DNA from: Lachnospiraceae bacterium UBA4348
GTDB taxonomy: Bacteria > Bacillota > Clostridia > Lachnospirales > Lachnospiraceae
DNA length: 5,735 nucleotides
Assembly (NCBI GenBank): GCA_002394165.1
Contig: DGTA01000132.1
Span: 1 to 5,735, forward strand
Direction of reading: 5' to 3'
The notes under the pieces are model-generated. The model saw nothing but the letters and a program-made list of their open reading frames with translations, had not been told where the DNA came from and made no database searches. Shown here piece after piece: positions 1 through 5,735 of the stretch. How positions within the stretch are numbered: the first letter of the stretch is position 1; the number at the start of each line of letters is the position of its first letter. A program made the translations under genes and the position numbers.

Positions 1-1098
1 TTCGGACATCCGTGGCTGCTGCAGGGCGACGGCAAGATGAGCAAATCCAAAGGAAACGTGCTCTACGCCGATGACCTGGTGGATTTCTTCGGCGTGGACG
101 CGGTGCGCTACTTCGTGCTCCATGAGATGCCCTTCGAGAACGACGGTGTGATCTCCTGGGAGCTGATGGTGGAGAGACTCAACTCCGACCTGGCCAACAC
201 GCTGGGCAACCTGGTGAACCGCACCATCTCGATGACCAACAAGTATTTCGGCGGCGTGGTGAGAAACAGCGGCGCGGGCGAAGAAGTGGACGAGGACCTG
301 AAAAAGGTAGTGCTCGAAACTCCCGTCAGGGTGAGAGCCGCCATGGAGAAGCTGCGCGTGGCGGATGCCCTCACGGAGATCTTCACGCTGTTCAAGCGCT
401 GCAATAAATACATCGATGAGACCATGCCCTGGGCGCTGGCCAAGGATGAGGCGAAAAAAGACCGCCTCGCCCAGGTGCTCTACAACCTGACCGAATCCAT
501 CTGCATCGGCGCGGAGCTTCTGGAATCCTTCATGCCCGATACCGCGCAGAGGATCTTCTCGCAGCTGAACGCTTCCCCGAGAGGACTTGAGAAGATGGAT
601 ACCTTCGGGCTGTATCCGGACGGAAACCGTGTCACCGAGAAGAGTGAGATCCTCTTTGCCAGACTGGACATCAATGAGGTCATGGAGAAGGTGAACGCGA
701 TGTACGGCGTTCCGGAGGAGGCAGCAGCGCAGGAAGAGCCGAAGGAGGAGGAGATCCATCTGGAGGCGAAGGAAGAGGTAACCATCGACGACTTTGCGAA
801 GCTGCAGTTCGCGGTAGGCGAGATCATCGAGTGCGAGGAAGTCAAGAAATCCCGCAAGCTGCTCTGCTCCAAGGTGAAGATCGGCGACCAGGTGCGCCAG
901 ATCGTCTCCGGCATCAAGGGAAGCTACTCCGCCGCTGAGATGGTCGGAAAGAAGGTCATGGTCGTGACCAACTTAAAGAGCGCGAAGCTGGCCGGCATCC
1001 TCTCCGAGGGAATGATCCTCTGCGCCGAGGGCCCGGACGGGACCCTTGCGCTGATGACGCCGGAGAAGGATATGCCCTCCGGCTCGGAGATCTGCTGA
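1..1098 (+). CDS. metG: Methionyl-tRNA synthetase (MetRS), 3' part, 5' end outside window
   Basis: This is the C-terminal 365 residues of methionyl-tRNA synthetase, the cytoplasmic class I enzyme that charges tRNA-Met for initiation and elongation. The reading frame is open from base 1, so the gene begins upstream; the ATG at 37 is internal, being the Met of the KMSKS signature (residues 12-16, counted from the window edge), which binds ATP in the catalytic domain. The helical anticodon-binding domain follows, with the conserved N..YIDE..PW segment near 135-144; its Trp corresponds to the anticodon-stacking Trp known in E. coli MetRS. A Glu/Lys-rich linker (about 238-260) leads to a C-terminal OB-fold tRNA-binding domain (about 261-365; FAVGEI, VSGI and NLKSAKLAG are typical), which in this family also mediates dimerisation. 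The TGA stop overlaps the tatD ATG by one base. The HIGH motif lies outside the window. Identification is very secure. Confidence 0.97.
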   Translation, partial: FGHPWLLQGDGKMSKSKGNVLYADDLVDFFGVDAVRYFVLHEMPFENDGVISWELMVERLNSDLANTLGNLVNRTISMTNKYFGGVVRNSGAGEEVDEDLKKVVLETPVRVRAAMEKLRVADALTEIFTLFKRCNKYIDETMPWALAKDEAKKDRLAQVLYNLTESICIGAELLESFMPDTAQRIFSQLNASPRGLEKMDTFGLYPDGNRVTEKSEILFARLDINEVMEKVNAMYGVPEEAAAQEEPKEEEIHLEAKEEVTIDDFAKLQFAVGEIIECEEVKKSRKLLCSKVKIGDQVRQIVSGIKGSYSAAEMVGKKVMVVTNLKSAKLAGILSEGMILCAEGPDGTLALMTPEKDMPSGSEIC

Positions 1099-1874
1099 TG
1101 TTTGATATTTTTGACACGCATGCCCATTACGATGATGAGGCCTTTGACGAGGACCGGGAAGAGCTTCTTTTAAGCCTTCCCTCAAAGGGCGTGCGCTTTG
1201 CGGTCAATGTGGGGGCGTCGCTGGAGGGCGCGAGAAAAAGCGCCGCTTTTGCCGCCTCCTGGGACCATATCTATTCGGCTGCCGGACTCCATCCCGACGA
1301 CATCGGGCAGCTCACGGAAGAGAGTTTCGAGGAGATCCGGACGATGGCCCGGGATAAAAAGTGCGTGGCCATCGGGGAGATCGGCCTCGACTACCACTGG
1401 ATGGTAAGACCCCGCGAGGAACAGAAAGCCGGATTTATCCGTTTCCTGGAACTTTCAAAGGAACTGGACAAGCCGATCAACGTTCACTCCAGGGACAGCC
1501 ACCAGGACTGCTTTGACATCATCAAAGCCCATCACGCCGGGACCACCGGCGGGATCATCCACTGCTTTTCAGGCTCAGCCGAGCTGGCGAGAGAGTATGT
1601 GAAGCTCGGATATCATATCGGGGTCGGCGGGGTGGCTACCTTCAAGAATGCGAAGGCCCTTCCGGAGGTCATTAAGACCATTCCCATCGAGCGGATCGTG
1701 ACGGAAACGGACTGCCCCTATCTGGCGCCGGTCCCCTTCCGCGGAAAACGCAACGACTCGTCCAAGATCAGCTATGTCATTGAAGCGATCGCGCGCATCC
1801 GGGAGACGGATCCCGATGAAACAGCCAGGATCCTGTTTGAGAACGCGATGCGCGTCTACCGTTTAAAGGAGTAA
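1098..1874 (+). CDS. tatD: TatD family metal-dependent deoxyribonuclease
   Basis: A complete 258-residue protein of the TatD/YcfH/YabD family, TIM-barrel metal hydrolases of the amidohydrolase fold. Known members are cytoplasmic 3'-5' DNases linked to DNA repair and degradation. The expected metal-site motifs are all present: DTHAH (H8, H10), GLHP (63-66), GEIGLDYH (E94 as bridging ligand), NVHSRD (H130), IIHCFSG (H155) and ETDCPYLAP (D205). Length matches the usual 255-265 residues. The start at 1098 shares its A with the metG stop (TGATG), with a modest GGAG at 1086-1089, so translation is probably coupled to metG. The metG-tatD pairing is very common in Firmicutes. The annotated family function is sure; the physiological substrate is not, since TatD homologues differ in specificity. 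Confidence 0.95.
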   Translation: MFDIFDTHAHYDDEAFDEDREELLLSLPSKGVRFAVNVGASLEGARKSAAFAASWDHIYSAAGLHPDDIGQLTEESFEEIRTMARDKKCVAIGEIGLDYHWMVRPREEQKAGFIRFLELSKELDKPINVHSRDSHQDCFDIIKAHHAGTTGGIIHCFSGSAELAREYVKLGYHIGVGGVATFKNAKALPEVIKTIPIERIVTETDCPYLAPVPFRGKRNDSSKISYVIEAIARIRETDPDETARILFENAMRVYRLKE

Positions 1875-1889
1875 TTCAGGAAACAGAGC

Positions 1890-2759
1890 ATGACAGAAAA
1901 CCTGGCAAATCCAAAAAATACCATCGAGATCATCAAAAAATATGAGTTCACCTTCCAGAAACGGTTCGGGCAGAATTTCCTGATCGACGGCCATGTGCCG
2001 GAGAAGATCGTGGCCGCGGCCGGGATCGGAAAAGAGGACACCGTGCTGGAGATCGGCCCCGGGATCGGGACGCTGACCCAGTACCTGGCCCGGGAAGCGG
2101 GGCAGGTGGTGGCCGTGGAGATCGACCGGATGCTGATCCCCATCCTGGAGGAGACGCTGGAGGGCTTCTCCAACGTGACGGTGATCAACGACGATATCAT
2201 GAAATGCAGCCTGAAGAAGCTGTGTGATGAGTATAACGGCGGCCGGCCGATGAAGGTGGTCGCCAACCTGCCGTATTACATCACGACGCCAGTGGTGATG
2301 GCGCTTTTAGAGAGCCGCGCACCGATCCGTTCGATCACGGTGATGGTCCAGAAGGAGGTGGCGGACAGGATGCAGGCCGGGCCGGGTACCAAGGACTACG
2401 GCGCCCTTTCCCTGGCGGTCAGATACCACTCCCGGGCAAAGATCGTGGCCGATGTACCGCCGAACTGCTTCATGCCGCGTCCCAAAGTGGGAAGCGCCGT
2501 GATCCATCTGGACTGCGAGGGTATGGAGCTTCTCCCCGAGGAGGAGGAGAAGAGACTGTTCGCGCTGATCAAAGCGGCCTTCGGCCAGCGACGGAAGACT
2601 CTTCCGAACGCGGTCGCGGGAAGCGGCGCGCTCCCCTATGACCGGGAGACGGTGGCCGCGGCGCTTGAAAGGCTCGGATTAAAGCCGACCGTGCGGGGAG
2701 AAGCCCTTGAGCTGGCGCAGTTTGAGGCGCTCGCGCGGGAACTGGACAGGAGGAACTGA
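1890..2759 (+). CDS. rsmA: 16S rRNA (adenine(1518)-N6/adenine(1519)-N6)-dimethyltransferase
   Basis: A complete 289-residue RsmA (KsgA), which uses S-adenosylmethionine to dimethylate two adjacent adenines in the 3'-terminal hairpin of 16S rRNA during late 30S assembly. Visible motifs are FGQNFL (26-31), the SAM-binding EIGPGIGTLT (54-63), acidic VEID (76-79) binding the ribose, NDD (100-102), catalytic NLPY (126-129), FMPRPKVGSAV (194-204), and FGQRRKTL (231-238) in the C-terminal rRNA-contacting region. An in-frame TAA at 1872-1874 fixes ATG 1890 as the first possible start. AGGA at 1878-1881 gives 8-base spacing; a stronger AAAGGAG at 1865-1871 lies 18 bases away, inside the end of tatD. 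In Bacillus and many Firmicutes, rnmV (RNase M5) sits just before this gene, but here only 15 bases separate it from tatD. Loss of this enzyme is known to give kasugamycin resistance. Confidence 0.97.
   Translation: MTENLANPKNTIEIIKKYEFTFQKRFGQNFLIDGHVPEKIVAAAGIGKEDTVLEIGPGIGTLTQYLAREAGQVVAVEIDRMLIPILEETLEGFSNVTVINDDIMKCSLKKLCDEYNGGRPMKVVANLPYYITTPVVMALLESRAPIRSITVMVQKEVADRMQAGPGTKDYGALSLAVRYHSRAKIVADVPPNCFMPRPKVGSAVIHLDCEGMELLPEEEEKRLFALIKAAFGQRRKTLPNAVAGSGALPYDRETVAAALERLGLKPTVRGEALELAQFEALARELDRRN
2748..2753 (+). promoter_or_regulatory. Shine-Dalgarno AGGAGG for the alpha/beta hydrolase gene
   Basis: A perfect AGGAGG sits 9 bases before ATG 2763 and inside the last codons of rsmA. It fixes the hydrolase start and suggests the gene is translated strongly as part of the same transcript. 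Confidence 0.85.
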
Positions 2760-2762
2760 AGT

Positions 2763-3713
2763 ATGGCAACAGCAGAGCACTTTACCTATCCTTCCGTGGA
2801 CGGGAAGACACAGATCCACGCCATGAGGTGGAGACCCGAAGGGACGCCTACCGCCATCGTGCAGATCGTGCACGGCATGCTGGAGTTTGTGGAGAGATAC
2901 GGAGATTTTGCTTCGTACCTTGCCGACAGAGGATTTCTGGTGGTCGGGAACGATCACCTCGGACACGGCGACTCGATCACCTGCGAGGAGGCGAGAGGCT
3001 ATTTCGCCGATAAAACGCCTGACCGGTGCGTACTTCAGGATATGCGCGAGCTGCAGCGGCTGACGGAAAACGAATACCCCGGTATCCCCTACTTCATGCT
3101 CGGCCACAGCATGGGGTCTTTCCTGGCCCGCAATTACCTGTGCGTCCACGGAAAACACCTGGACGGCGCCATCATCAGCGGAACCGGGCACCATCCCTCC
3201 TACGAGGCGTCCTTCGGGATGTTCCTTTGCAGGCAGATCGCCCGGCGCAAGGGCTGGCATTACAGAAGCGCTTTTGTGAACAAGCTGGCCATGGGCAACA
3301 TGAACAAGCGTTTTGAGCCGGCCAGGACTCCCAGTGACTGGCTCACCCGCGACCAGGCCGTGGTCGACGCCTACATCGCCGACCCGAGGACCCGCTTCGT
3401 CTTCACTCTCAACGCCTTTTACGGCATGTTCCACATGCTCCACTTCATCGCGGACATGGGGAACCTGAAGAAGATGCCTACCTCCCTCCCGGTGCTGTTC
3501 ATCGCCGGGGAACTCGACCCGGTCGGAAATTTCGGCGCCGGCGTCAAGAAGGTGCTGGCTGAGTTTGCCTCCGTGGGCATGAAGGATGTGCAGTGCCGCA
3601 TCTATCCCAACGACAGGCATGAAGTGCTCAATGAACTGGATAAAGAAGATGTGTACCACGATATCGAGAAATGGCTGAAAGCCCATATCGGAAAGGAGAG
3701 AGTACTGGCATGA
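2763..3713 (+). CDS. Alpha/beta hydrolase, monoacylglycerol lipase/lysophospholipase-like (Hydrolase_4, S33-type)
   Basis: A complete 316-residue serine hydrolase of the alpha/beta fold, closest in pattern to PldB-like lysophospholipases and monoacylglycerol lipases. The nucleophile elbow is GHSMG (114-118, Ser116). The other likely triad members are Asp252 in AGELDPVG and His286 in NDRHEV, and VHGM (36-39) is placed to form the oxyanion hole. GNDHLGHGDS (62-71) is a family hallmark after strand 4. Residues about 140-235 form the variable cap that sets substrate choice; it is rich in aromatic and basic residues. No signal peptide or membrane segment is visible, so a cytoplasmic enzyme acting on lipid-derived or small esters is likely. 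The gene starts 3 bases after rsmA stops and overlaps the next gene by 4 bases (ATGA), so it is in the operon. Family assignment is secure; the substrate is unknown. Confidence 0.9.
   Translation: MATAEHFTYPSVDGKTQIHAMRWRPEGTPTAIVQIVHGMLEFVERYGDFASYLADRGFLVVGNDHLGHGDSITCEEARGYFADKTPDRCVLQDMRELQRLTENEYPGIPYFMLGHSMGSFLARNYLCVHGKHLDGAIISGTGHHPSYEASFGMFLCRQIARRKGWHYRSAFVNKLAMGNMNKRFEPARTPSDWLTRDQAVVDAYIADPRTRFVFTLNAFYGMFHMLHFIADMGNLKKMPTSLPVLFIAGELDPVGNFGAGVKKVLAEFASVGMKDVQCRIYPNDRHEVLNELDKEDVYHDIEKWLKAHIGKERVLA
3692..3698 (+). promoter_or_regulatory. Shine-Dalgarno AAAGGAG deciding the DUF624 start
   Basis: AAAGGAG ends 11 bases before ATG 3710. It supports that codon over the in-frame ATG at 3671, which has no purine-rich site at proper distance and would overlap the hydrolase by 43 bases. 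Confidence 0.7.
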
Positions 3714-4510
3714 AAGGTTTCTTCAATATGGACAGCCCGTTTTTTGTGTTTCTGACCAGAGTGGCTGACCTGATGATCCTTAACCTGCTGTTCATCGTCT
3801 GCTGCATTCCAATATTTACCATCGGAGCAGCCTGCACGGCCCTCTCCTATGTGACGCTCAAACAGGCGGAGCAGGTGGACGGCTACATCGTCCGCGGCTA
3901 CTTCCACGCATTCAAGCAGAATTTCAAGCAGGCCACGCTCATCTGGCTGATCATGCTGGCCATCCTGGCTGTCCTGATCATGGACTTTATGATCACCGGC
4001 GGGGCCTCCAGCGTCATGCCCGGCGGATCTGCCAGCGTCATGCGCGTCCTGCTCTACATCGGCTTTGCGGTCTGGATCATGGTCTTCCTTTATGTGTTCC
4101 CGCTCCTGGCAAGATTTGAGAATACCGTGATGGGGACCCTTCGCAACGCGATCCTGATCAGCCTGGCGAACGCCCCCAAAACCCTGCTGATGATGGCCGT
4201 GATCGCCATGGCCGTGGTCGTCTCCCTCTGGAACGGCAACACCATCGCCTGGTCCATCCTGGTATGGTTCCTGCTGGGCTTCGCCCTGCTCTCGTACATC
4301 AACAGCCTGCTGCAGGTGAAGATCATCCACCGGTTCATGCCGGAGGAGGAGGAAGAAACGGTCTCCGACCTTGACTGGAGAGCTCCCGAGCCTCCGAAGG
4401 ATGTGGCGGCGGCACGCACTCAGGAAGTGACGCCGATCCCGGGAATTACGCCGGGGTTTGGAGAGACGCCTGCATCAGATGCAGCGGAAGAGGCTTCAGA
4501 GGAAGAATAA
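3710..4510 (+). CDS. YesL/DUF624 family integral membrane protein
   Basis: A 266-residue membrane protein of the YesL (DUF624) family, whose biochemical role is not established. Five hydrophobic segments are visible, at about 19-45, 76-96, 111-134, 157-174 and 179-201. The family pattern is recognisable: an N-terminal NMDSPFFVFLTRVADLMILNLLF stretch (residues 6-28), the small-residue turn IPIFTIGAACTAL (33-45), and YVFPLLARFENT (128-139) after the third segment. The last 60 or so residues are hydrophilic, with an acidic cluster (EEEEE, 212-216) and a Pro/Gly/Thr-rich stretch ending EEASEEE. The start at 3710 overlaps the hydrolase stop as ATGA and has a good ribosome binding site; an in-frame ATG at 3671 would add 13 residues but is less likely. 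In other Firmicutes YesL genes often sit near carbohydrate-use operons; here the neighbour is a hydrolase and a housekeeping operon. It is the last gene before the terminator. Confidence 0.88.
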   Translation: MKGFFNMDSPFFVFLTRVADLMILNLLFIVCCIPIFTIGAACTALSYVTLKQAEQVDGYIVRGYFHAFKQNFKQATLIWLIMLAILAVLIMDFMITGGASSVMPGGSASVMRVLLYIGFAVWIMVFLYVFPLLARFENTVMGTLRNAILISLANAPKTLLMMAVIAMAVVVSLWNGNTIAWSILVWFLLGFALLSYINSLLQVKIIHRFMPEEEEETVSDLDWRAPEPPKDVAAARTQEVTPIPGITPGFGETPASDAAEEASEEE

Positions 4511-4515
4511 AGCAA

Positions 4516-4592
4516 GTCAGGCCCCGGCGGCGAATGTACCAACTCGCCCTGGGGTCTTTTGCGTGCGAAAAAGGCAGGTCTGGCCCCGGCAG
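4516..4592 (+). repeat. Imperfect 15-base direct repeat around the terminator
   Basis: GTCAGGCCCCGGCGG (4516-4530) recurs as GTCTGGCCCCGGCAG (4578-4592), 13 of 15 bases matching. The first copy holds the 5' arm of the terminator; the second lies just upstream of the ileS promoter and lacks a matching 3' arm and T tract. It may be the remnant of a local duplication or chance in GC-rich sequence. Confidence 0.4.
4519..4560 (+). terminator. Rho-independent terminator after the metG-DUF624 operon
   Basis: The hairpin starts 8 bases after the DUF624 stop. The outer stem pairs AGGCCCC (4519-4525) with GGGGTCT (4551-4557), with one G-T wobble. After a small internal loop, the inner stem pairs GGCGA (4529-4533) with TCGCC (4544-4548) around a 10-base loop. 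The 3' arm runs into TCTTTT (4555-4560). The T tract is short, so some read-through toward ileS is possible. Confidence 0.8.
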
Positions 4593-4604
4593 ATAAGCCG
4601 TGAA

Positions 4605-4633
4605 TTGACATACCCCCTTCTTTTGATTATAAT
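4605..4633 (+). promoter_or_regulatory. Consensus sigma-70/SigA promoter of ileS
   Basis: TTGACA (4605-4610) and TATAAT (4628-4633) are both perfect consensus hexamers, separated by the optimal 17 bases. The spacer and surroundings are AT-rich compared with the flanking genes. Transcription should start near A4641, giving a leader of about 100 bases before the ileS ATG. It is the only strong promoter I see in the window, and it makes ileS an independent transcription unit downstream of the terminator. Confidence 0.93.
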
Positions 4634-4641
4634 CTACTTTA

Positions 4642-4667
4642 CGTTTTTATGCCCTGCCATAAAAACG
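4642..4667 (+). promoter_or_regulatory. Perfect 10-bp inverted repeat/hairpin at the ileS transcription start
   Basis: CGTTTTTATG (4642-4651) is the exact reverse complement of CATAAAAACG (4658-4667), with a 6-base loop. It begins at about +2 of the predicted transcript. As RNA it would form a 5'-terminal stem, which in Firmicutes can protect mRNA from decay; as DNA it could be an operator overlapping the start site. No T run follows, so it is not an intrinsic terminator. The structure is seen directly; the role is inferred. Confidence 0.75.
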
Positions 4668-4687
4668 GGTTCTTACAACAGTATCGC

Positions 4688-4713
4688 CGGCCTGCGGACG
4701 AGAAACGCGGCCG
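4688..4713 (+). promoter_or_regulatory. Second leader hairpin upstream of the ileS ribosome binding site
   Basis: CGGCC (4688-4692) pairs with GGCCG (4709-4713), and GCG (4694-4696) pairs with CGC (4706-4708). This makes an 8-bp GC stem with one bulged T (4693) and a 9-base loop. It ends 11 bases before the ribosome binding site. I find no T-box consensus (GGTGG...ACCGCG) in the leader, so the region cannot be called a T-box. It may be structural only. Confidence 0.45.
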
Positions 4714-4724
4714 AGACTTCTTTG

Positions 4725-4731
4725 AAGGAGG
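4725..4731 (+). promoter_or_regulatory. Shine-Dalgarno AAGGAGG for ileS
   Basis: AAGGAGG lies 8 bases before ATG 4740, an optimal match and spacing. It fixes the ileS start. Confidence 0.9.
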
Positions 4732-4739
4732 AAGAGCAG

Positions 4740-5735
4740 ATGCTTTACAAGAAGGTTTCGACGGATCTTAATTTCGTCGAACGGGAAAGGAAGACGGTTC
4801 AATTCTGGAAAGAGAACAAGATCTTCGAAAAGAGTGTGCAGCAGCGTGAAAACGATGAGACATACATGTTTTACGATGGCCCGCCCACTGCTAACGGCAA
4901 ACCGCATATCGGCCATGTGCTGACCAGGGTCATCAAGGATATGGTTCCCAGGTACCACGCGATGAAGGGACAGAAGGTCCCGCGCAAGGCCGGATGGGAT
5001 ACCCACGGACTGCCGGTTGAACTTGAGGTTGAGAAAGAGATCGGCATCGAAGGAAAAGACGAGATCGAAGCTTACGGCATTGAGCCGTTTATCGGGAAGT
5101 GCAAGGAGAGTGTCTGGAAGTATAAGACCATGTGGGAGGATTTCTCCGGAAACGTGGGCTTCTGGGCCGATATGGACGACCCCTATGTCACTTACTATGA
5201 CGATTATATCGAGTCGGAGTGGTGGGCGCTGAAGACGATCTGGGACAAGGGCCTGCTCTATAAGGGCTTCAAGGTCGTTCCGTACTGCCCGTGCTGCGGC
5301 ACGCCGCTGTCCTCCCATGAGGTGGCGCAGGGCTACAAGACCGTGAAGGAGCGCTCTGCGATCGTCCGCTTCAAATGCAAGGACGAGGACGCGTATTTCC
5401 TGGCATGGACCACGACTCCGTGGACGCTGCTCTCCAACGTGGCGCTTTGCGTGAACCCCGACGAGACCTATGCGAAGGTGAAGGCGGCCGACGGCTATAC
5501 CTATTATATGGCCAAGGCCCTGCTCGACAGTGTGCTGGGAAGCCTCGGCGATGAGGAGAAAGGGATCCCCGCTTACGAGATCCTGGAGACCATGCCCGGC
5601 AAAGCGCTGGAATACCGTGAATATGAGCCTTTGTACGAGGCCTCTGTTCCGATCGTTGAAAAACAGCATAAAAAGGCCTATTTCGTGGAAGTGGATGACT
5701 ATGTCACCATGACCGACGGTACCGGTATCGTTCAT
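4740..5735 (+). CDS. ileS: Isoleucyl-tRNA synthetase (IleRS), 5' part, truncated by window end
   Basis: The first 332 residues of the cytoplasmic class I enzyme that charges tRNA-Ile; the frame stays open to the last base, and a full protein would be roughly 1,000-1,050 residues. Visible are the ATP-binding FYDGPPTANGKPHIGH segment (44-59, HIGH at 56-59), GWDTHGLPVE (85-94) in the catalytic fold, and a Cys-rich PYCPCCGTPLSSHE (181-194) that resembles the metal-binding knuckle of IleRS/ValRS. The CP1 editing domain then begins: the hydrolytic-site signature AWTTTPWTLLSN is at 222-233, and the partner motif GTGIVH is cut by the window end. FYDGPPTANGKPHIGH differs from the HDGPPYANGxIHIGH of ordinary bacterial IleRS and fits the eukaryote-like group (IleRS2) found in many Clostridia. 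It has its own promoter and ribosome binding site. KMSKS and the anticodon domain lie outside the window. Confidence 0.96.
   Translation, partial: MLYKKVSTDLNFVERERKTVQFWKENKIFEKSVQQRENDETYMFYDGPPTANGKPHIGHVLTRVIKDMVPRYHAMKGQKVPRKAGWDTHGLPVELEVEKEIGIEGKDEIEAYGIEPFIGKCKESVWKYKTMWEDFSGNVGFWADMDDPYVTYYDDYIESEWWALKTIWDKGLLYKGFKVVPYCPCCGTPLSSHEVAQGYKTVKERSAIVRFKCKDEDAYFLAWTTTPWTLLSNVALCVNPDETYAKVKAADGYTYYMAKALLDSVLGSLGDEEKGIPAYEILETMPGKALEYREYEPLYEASVPIVEKQHKKAYFVEVDDYVTMTDGTGIVH

Noticed and set aside
2679..3686. Long open frame of 335 codons on the - strand opposite the hydrolase
   Set aside because: It lies antisense to a clear serine hydrolase with a full catalytic triad. Its translation is His/Val/Gly-rich with no recognisable motif. 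Such frames are expected opposite GC-rich genes.
3671..3709. Upstream ATG 3671 as the start of the DUF624 protein
   Set aside because: It has no ribosome binding site at proper distance and would add 13 polar residues. ATG 3710 has AAAGGAG and the common ATGA overlap with the hydrolase stop.
3602..4330. Open frame of 242 codons on the - strand opposite DUF624
   Set aside because: The protein is an extreme Asp/His/Gln-rich string, which is the usual antisense product of a gene coding for hydrophobic membrane helices.
4642..4667. Perfect hairpin as an intrinsic terminator
   Set aside because: The 3' arm is followed by GGTTCTTAC rather than a T run on the + strand, and the - strand arm is followed by TAAAGTAG. 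It also sits directly after the promoter.
4634..4739. T-box riboswitch upstream of ileS
   Set aside because: The leader is too short, and no T-box consensus or terminator/antiterminator pair was found on reading.
4647..5735. Long open frame of 362 codons on the - strand opposite ileS
   Set aside because: It mirrors the ileS coding region and shows no family motifs. The + strand carries HIGH, GWDTHGLP and WTTTPWTL in frame with a strong ribosome binding site.

Overview
The window looks like a chromosomal housekeeping region of a fairly GC-rich anaerobic Firmicute. A member of Lachnospiraceae or a related Clostridia family is my best guess. The reasons are the metG-tatD-rsmA gene order, strong AGGAGG-type ribosome binding sites, a consensus vegetative promoter, and an isoleucyl-tRNA synthetase of the clostridial/eukaryote-like kind. 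The genus cannot be named from this sequence alone. All six genes lie on the + strand. There is no sign of mobile DNA, CRISPR, phage, tRNA or rRNA.

Bases 1-4510 are one tightly packed unit of five genes: the 3' part of metG (methionyl-tRNA synthetase), tatD (metal-dependent 3'-5' DNase), rsmA/ksgA (16S rRNA dimethyladenosine methyltransferase), an alpha/beta hydrolase of the monoacylglycerol lipase/lysophospholipase type, and a YesL/DUF624 membrane protein. Junctions are a 1-base overlap (metG/tatD), a 15-base gap (tatD/rsmA), a 3-base gap (rsmA/hydrolase) and a 4-base ATGA overlap (hydrolase/DUF624). This implies co-transcription and translational coupling. The first three genes are a classic translation and nucleic-acid maintenance cluster. 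The last two are an accessory pair of unknown cellular role. A rho-independent terminator at 4519-4560 closes the unit.

Bases 4561-4739 are the only real intergenic space. They contain a perfect consensus promoter (TTGACA, 17 bases, TATAAT) and a leader of about 100 bases. The leader has a perfect 10-bp hairpin at its expected 5' end, a second GC-rich hairpin, and a strong ribosome binding site. The next gene, ileS (isoleucyl-tRNA synthetase), starts at ATG 4740 and runs off the window end, so only its first 332 codons are present.

I found no clearly new biological system. The points most worth a second look are the short ileS leader, which has hairpins but no recognisable T-box, and the hydrolase-DUF624 pair appended to the housekeeping operon.
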